Made by a program: the position numbers and the translations under genes. Positions 28,797 to 32,054 of a DNA stretch of 32,054 nucleotides are shown here, one piece after another (the stretch's first letter is position 1; each line of letters starts with the position of its first letter). The stretch spans positions 1 through 32,054 of the forward strand of contig CANLFK010000003.1 of assembly GCA_947489925.1 (NCBI GenBank). Direction: 5' to 3'. Source of the stretch: Candidatus Caenarcanales bacterium (GTDB lineage: Bacteria; Cyanobacteriota; Vampirovibrionia; Caenarcaniphilales; Caenarcanaceae). Below the pieces are notes generated by a model. That model did no database searches and was not told the origin of the DNA. It saw only the letters and a list, made by a program, of their open reading frames with translations.

Positions 28797-28979
28797 AAAA
28801 TTAACCTCAGTAAAATATATAAGTTTATTAAAATACAATTTTTATCTTTACAAATAGACAAGTAAAAGTCGGGGAAATAATAAATATTAAATGAATTTTT
28901 TTTAAGACAGCTTATAAATTTGACAATATGAGAAACTTTTATTGAAAATTAAAAAATAAAATTAAGTAAATTCTAATAA

Positions 28980-29912
28980 ATGAAAAGCTTTTCACTAATA
29001 AAGAAAAATCAAAATCTAGTTTTCAGCAATTTATTTGATCATTTTTTTTCTAATATATTTAAATTTAGCCTGATTATTACCGTTATTTCATTGGTTTTAA
29101 TTTTGCTTTATGTTTTTTGGAATGGCTTGCAATTATTTGACAAAGTATCACCAATTGACTTTTTCACCAAAATAAATTGGGAGCCAGTTGGTCGAAAAGA
29201 ATTTGGCATTTTGCCTATGATTATTTCCTCTTTTTATATTACTTTGGTTTCAGTCATTATTAGTGCTCCAATTGGTATTTGCTGTGCTATTTATGCTGTT
29301 GAACTAGCAAATGATTCACTGCAAAAATTAATTCAGGTTTCAGTACAAATTTTGGCTGGTACTCCTTCCGTAATTTTTGGACTTTTAGGTTTATCTTTAA
29401 TTACTCCTTGGATTCAGACAATTTCACCAGTACCAGGTTTATCAATTTTGGCGGCTATTATAATTTTGTCTATTATGATTTTGCCAACTATTATTAGTAT
29501 TTCCCAAGATGCGATTCAAAGCGTCCCTAAAGAGTTCAAGCAAGCAAGTTTGGCTTTAGGAGCTACGCATTATCAAACAATTTTTAAAGTTATTTTGCCA
29601 ATTGCTAAGTCTGGTATTGTTACGGCTATTGTTTTGGCTATTAGCAGGGCTTTTGGTGAGGCTATGGCGGTTAAAATGGTAATTGGTAATATACAGACTA
29701 TGCCAAATTTTGATTCTAGCCATTGGTTTGGCTTACTTAGTCCCGCCAGAACTTTAACTACTAATATTATCGGAGATATTGAATATGCTCGTGAGGGTTC
29801 ACATTTGCAAGCTTTATTTGCGACTGGCACAATTTTATTTTTAGTTATTATGATTGTGAATTATTTTGCTTATTTAGTTCGTTATTCCAAAAAACCAAAT
29901 TTACTCAAATAA
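28980..29912 (+). CDS. pstC: Phosphate ABC transporter permease PstC
   Basis: FGILPMIISSFYITLVSVIISAPIGICCAIYAVEL, LAGTPSVIFGLLGL, ALGATHYQTIFKVILPIAKSGIVTAIVLAISRAFGEAMAVKMVIGN. Confidence 0.93.
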   Translation: MKSFSLIKKNQNLVFSNLFDHFFSNIFKFSLIITVISLVLILLYVFWNGLQLFDKVSPIDFFTKINWEPVGRKEFGILPMIISSFYITLVSVIISAPIGICCAIYAVELANDSLQKLIQVSVQILAGTPSVIFGLLGLSLITPWIQTISPVPGLSILAAIIILSIMILPTIISISQDAIQSVPKEFKQASLALGATHYQTIFKVILPIAKSGIVTAIVLAISRAFGEAMAVKMVIGNIQTMPNFDSSHWFGLLSPARTLTTNIIGDIEYAREGSHLQALFATGTILFLVIMIVNYFAYLVRYSKKPNLLK

Positions 29913-29919
29913 AAAAACA

Positions 29920-30831
29920 ATGACAAAAGCATTTTTACAAAAAAGCCAAAATATCTGCACAAAAAATAATAGACTAAAAGAAAAAGTGGCTTTTGGTTTT
30001 CTGTTTTTCTGTGCATTTTTGGTACTTTGTTTATTAGGTTTAACTTTAATTTATATATTTTCTAAGGGTTTAAAAGAGGCTTTTTCTTGGCATTATTTAT
30101 TTTCTGCCCCAATGGGCGGTCGCTCTGATACTGGTGGAATTCTTTATCCTTTAATTGGTACTTTGTATTTAATCTTGGGTGCTTTGGCAATAGCCGCTCC
30201 TATTGGTATTTCATCTGCTATTTATCTTAATGAATATGCTGACCAAAATTCTAAGTATATAAAAACAGCTCGTTTTGCAATTGATAGTTTGGCGGGAATT
30301 CCTTCGGTAATTTATGGTTTATTTGGCTTGGCTTTTTTTGTTAGTTTTTTAAGCTTTAAACATTCTTTGCTTTCTGGCTCTTTGAGCGTTGGTATTATGA
30401 TTTTACCTTTAATTATCAGAACAGCTGAAGAAGCAATTAAAAGTATTCCTCAATCTTACCGAGACGCTAGTTATGCTTTAGGAGCGAATAAAGTTCAAAC
30501 TATTTTTAAAGTAGTTTTGCCAAGTTCAATCTCGGGAATTTTAACTGGAATTATGCTAAGTATTGGGCGAGCTATCTCTGAATCAGCGGTTTTAATTTTG
30601 GCGGCTGGCGGTAGCATAACAGCTTTACCAAGATTATTTGGCTTTGATTTCCCTTTTGTTTTACCAGACTCTGGCAGAACTTTGGCTGTGCATTTATACT
30701 ATCAGGCGACTAGTTATGATGCTGGTGAAAAAGTCTTTGCAACGGCTGTTGTTTTAATTGTTTTAGTTTTAATTCTTAATTTGGTGGCTTTTTTCAGCTT
30801 TGGCAAAAAGTTTTCAATTCGTGGCAAATAA
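29920..30831 (+). CDS. pstA: Phosphate ABC transporter permease PstA
   Basis: TGGILYPLIGTLYLILGALAIAAPIGISSAIYLNEYA, LAGIPSVIYGLFGL, ALGANKVQTIFKVVLPSSISGILTGIMLSIGRAISESA. Directly follows pstC. Confidence 0.94.
   Translation: MTKAFLQKSQNICTKNNRLKEKVAFGFLFFCAFLVLCLLGLTLIYIFSKGLKEAFSWHYLFSAPMGGRSDTGGILYPLIGTLYLILGALAIAAPIGISSAIYLNEYADQNSKYIKTARFAIDSLAGIPSVIYGLFGLAFFVSFLSFKHSLLSGSLSVGIMILPLIIRTAEEAIKSIPQSYRDASYALGANKVQTIFKVVLPSSISGILTGIMLSIGRAISESAVLILAAGGSITALPRLFGFDFPFVLPDSGRTLAVHLYYQATSYDAGEKVFATAVVLIVLVLILNLVAFFSFGKKFSIRGK
30585..30694 (+). repeat. Internal copy of a 110-bp exact direct repeat (inside pstA)
   Basis: agcggttttaattttggcgg...ggctgtgcatt, identical to 31945-32054 at constant offset 1360. 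Confidence 0.97.
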
Positions 30832-30854
30832 TAAATTAAAGTCAAGGGCTTTCA

Positions 30855-31865
30855 CTAAGCGGGAATTTCTGCATAATCGATTCTCAAAAAGTATTTAGCA
30901 AAATCATTGTAGGTTACCGTTATGGGCTTTTTGGTATCGTGCGGGTCTTCAAGCACAATTTCTTTTTTGTCAGGGTTTACTTCTTTCAGTGCGTACGCAT
31001 GAGCAGTATGAATTTTCTTTTCTGGATCAATAAAATCACCTGAAACAGAAGAAATTCCTTTGCTAGCAACAGTAGCTGGAGATTTTTGATTATTAAAGTT
31101 ATTTAAAAAATCCAAGGTTGTAGGGTTTATTACAAAATTTTTACTACTATCCACGATGATAGTTTCTTTTATGCCCTCTATCTTCTTGCCTATAAAATTG
31201 AAGAGTGAGTTTAATGGATTTACCGAATAAGCCCATAATGGTTTTTCAACTGACTCTACTTGGCTAATTGGGAGAGTATTTGTTTTCCATGGCGTTAATG
31301 CTAAAAAAGCTTCATTGCCCTTTCCTCCCTCTAATTTTTCAGATTGAGTTTTATTTTGATCCCACAAAAAGCGGTCTGGTCGTGTTTTGCTAAATGCTAT
31401 TTCCAAAAGAGATACTAAATTAATTGAAATGTTTCCGCATTGTAGTTCTAGGTTGTCTGTAGCAGAAGCAGTTGGTTCTCCTTTATCGTCTTTGAGGATT
31501 GTCATTACTTCTTTTACTGAAACTACAACGGGTTTTCCAAACATAGTTATATTAAAACTCTCAATAATTTGCTTCTCTGGATGCCTAGGATCTTTTGCAT
31601 AATTAGGTATTATTGAATCTGATAGATGTTTTCTTCCTTCTTCCGAAAAACATAAGGCATTAATTCCCGACAAAAAGAAACAATCTCCAAAGCCCCCTTG
31701 GGTTATTTCCAAATAATCAGTCCCTATTGGTTTTTGAGAGAAGAGTTCTCCAGCTTTGTATAATTTGGGTTTTTCAGTGGGTGTTTTTGATTGCTTAACA
31801 AAAAAGCTAGAGAAATCTGCTTTCTGACTGGAGGTAGAGTTAAGTTTATTGTCTGAAAGTCCCAC
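30855..31865 (-). CDS. Calpain-like (C2 family) cysteine protease
   Basis: Catalytic Cys motif QGGFGDCFFLSGINAL (canonical QGxLGDCWFLAA), His motif IHTAHAYALKEV, third motif IVLEDPHDTKKP. Confidence 0.82.
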   Translation of the reverse strand: MGLSDNKLNSTSSQKADFSSFFVKQSKTPTEKPKLYKAGELFSQKPIGTDYLEITQGGFGDCFFLSGINALCFSEEGRKHLSDSIIPNYAKDPRHPEKQIIESFNITMFGKPVVVSVKEVMTILKDDKGEPTASATDNLELQCGNISINLVSLLEIAFSKTRPDRFLWDQNKTQSEKLEGGKGNEAFLALTPWKTNTLPISQVESVEKPLWAYSVNPLNSLFNFIGKKIEGIKETIIVDSSKNFVINPTTLDFLNNFNNQKSPATVASKGISSVSGDFIDPEKKIHTAHAYALKEVNPDKKEIVLEDPHDTKKPITVTYNDFAKYFLRIDYAEIPA

Positions 31866-31944
31866 TTGATAGTTCCTTACTGCTGGTAATCCCTTTAATT
31901 AAATTATGTATTTTTATAGTTAAGTTTTTGTTAGCTTGGAACTT

Positions 31945-32054
31945 AGCGGTTTTAATTTTGGCGGCTGGCGGTAGCATAACAGCTTTACCAAGATTATTTG
32001 GCTTTGATTTCCCTTTTGTTTTACCAGACTCTGGCAGAACTTTGGCTGTGCATT
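31945..32054 (+). pseudogene. Second copy of an internal pstA fragment running off the window end
   Basis: Exact 110-bp match to pstA 30585-30694. No pstA start or N-terminal coding sequence is present in front of it. Confidence 0.85.

Noticed and set aside
1-32054. CRISPR arrays, prophage modules, rRNA, large transposons
   Set aside because: No regularly spaced repeats, phage structural genes, rRNA-like segments or transposase genes could be seen by reading both strands.

Overview
AT-rich bacterial chromosomal window, densely coded on both strands. About 28 credible protein genes are supported, most of them housekeeping: lysS, ruvC, purL, ilvB, metK, aspS, dprA, nadD, and pstC-pstA without pstB. 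There are three tRNA genes: two tandem Arg on the minus strand and one Gly on the plus strand. Accessory or less ordinary content includes a HigBA-type toxin-antitoxin pair, a solitary RND pump, a Wzm/Wzt-type ABC exporter, two AIM24-family paralogs, a CDGSH protein, a CrtC/AttH-like secreted protein, a secreted M23 peptidase cluster, a pair of small helical proteins and a calpain-like (C2) cysteine protease. The ORF track misses two short genes that I read directly: a truncated carbon-nitrogen hydrolase at 1-126 (-) and TatA at 9389-9568 (-). The signals most worth a second look are: (1) an exact 110-bp direct repeat, in which the end of the window (31945-32054) repeats an internal part of pstA (30585-30694) across the calpain-like gene; (2) a XerC-like protein next to dprA that appears to have lost all its catalytic residues; (3) two MITE-like inverted-repeat elements, one with perfect 19-bp arms that contain the stop codons of both convergent neighbours; (4) an AIM24 gene with an in-frame 19-codon extension behind a single TAA. 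I found no CRISPR array, rRNA, prophage or convincing new multi-gene defence system. Taxonomy cannot be fixed from this window alone. All family calls come from motif recognition by eye; no searches were run.
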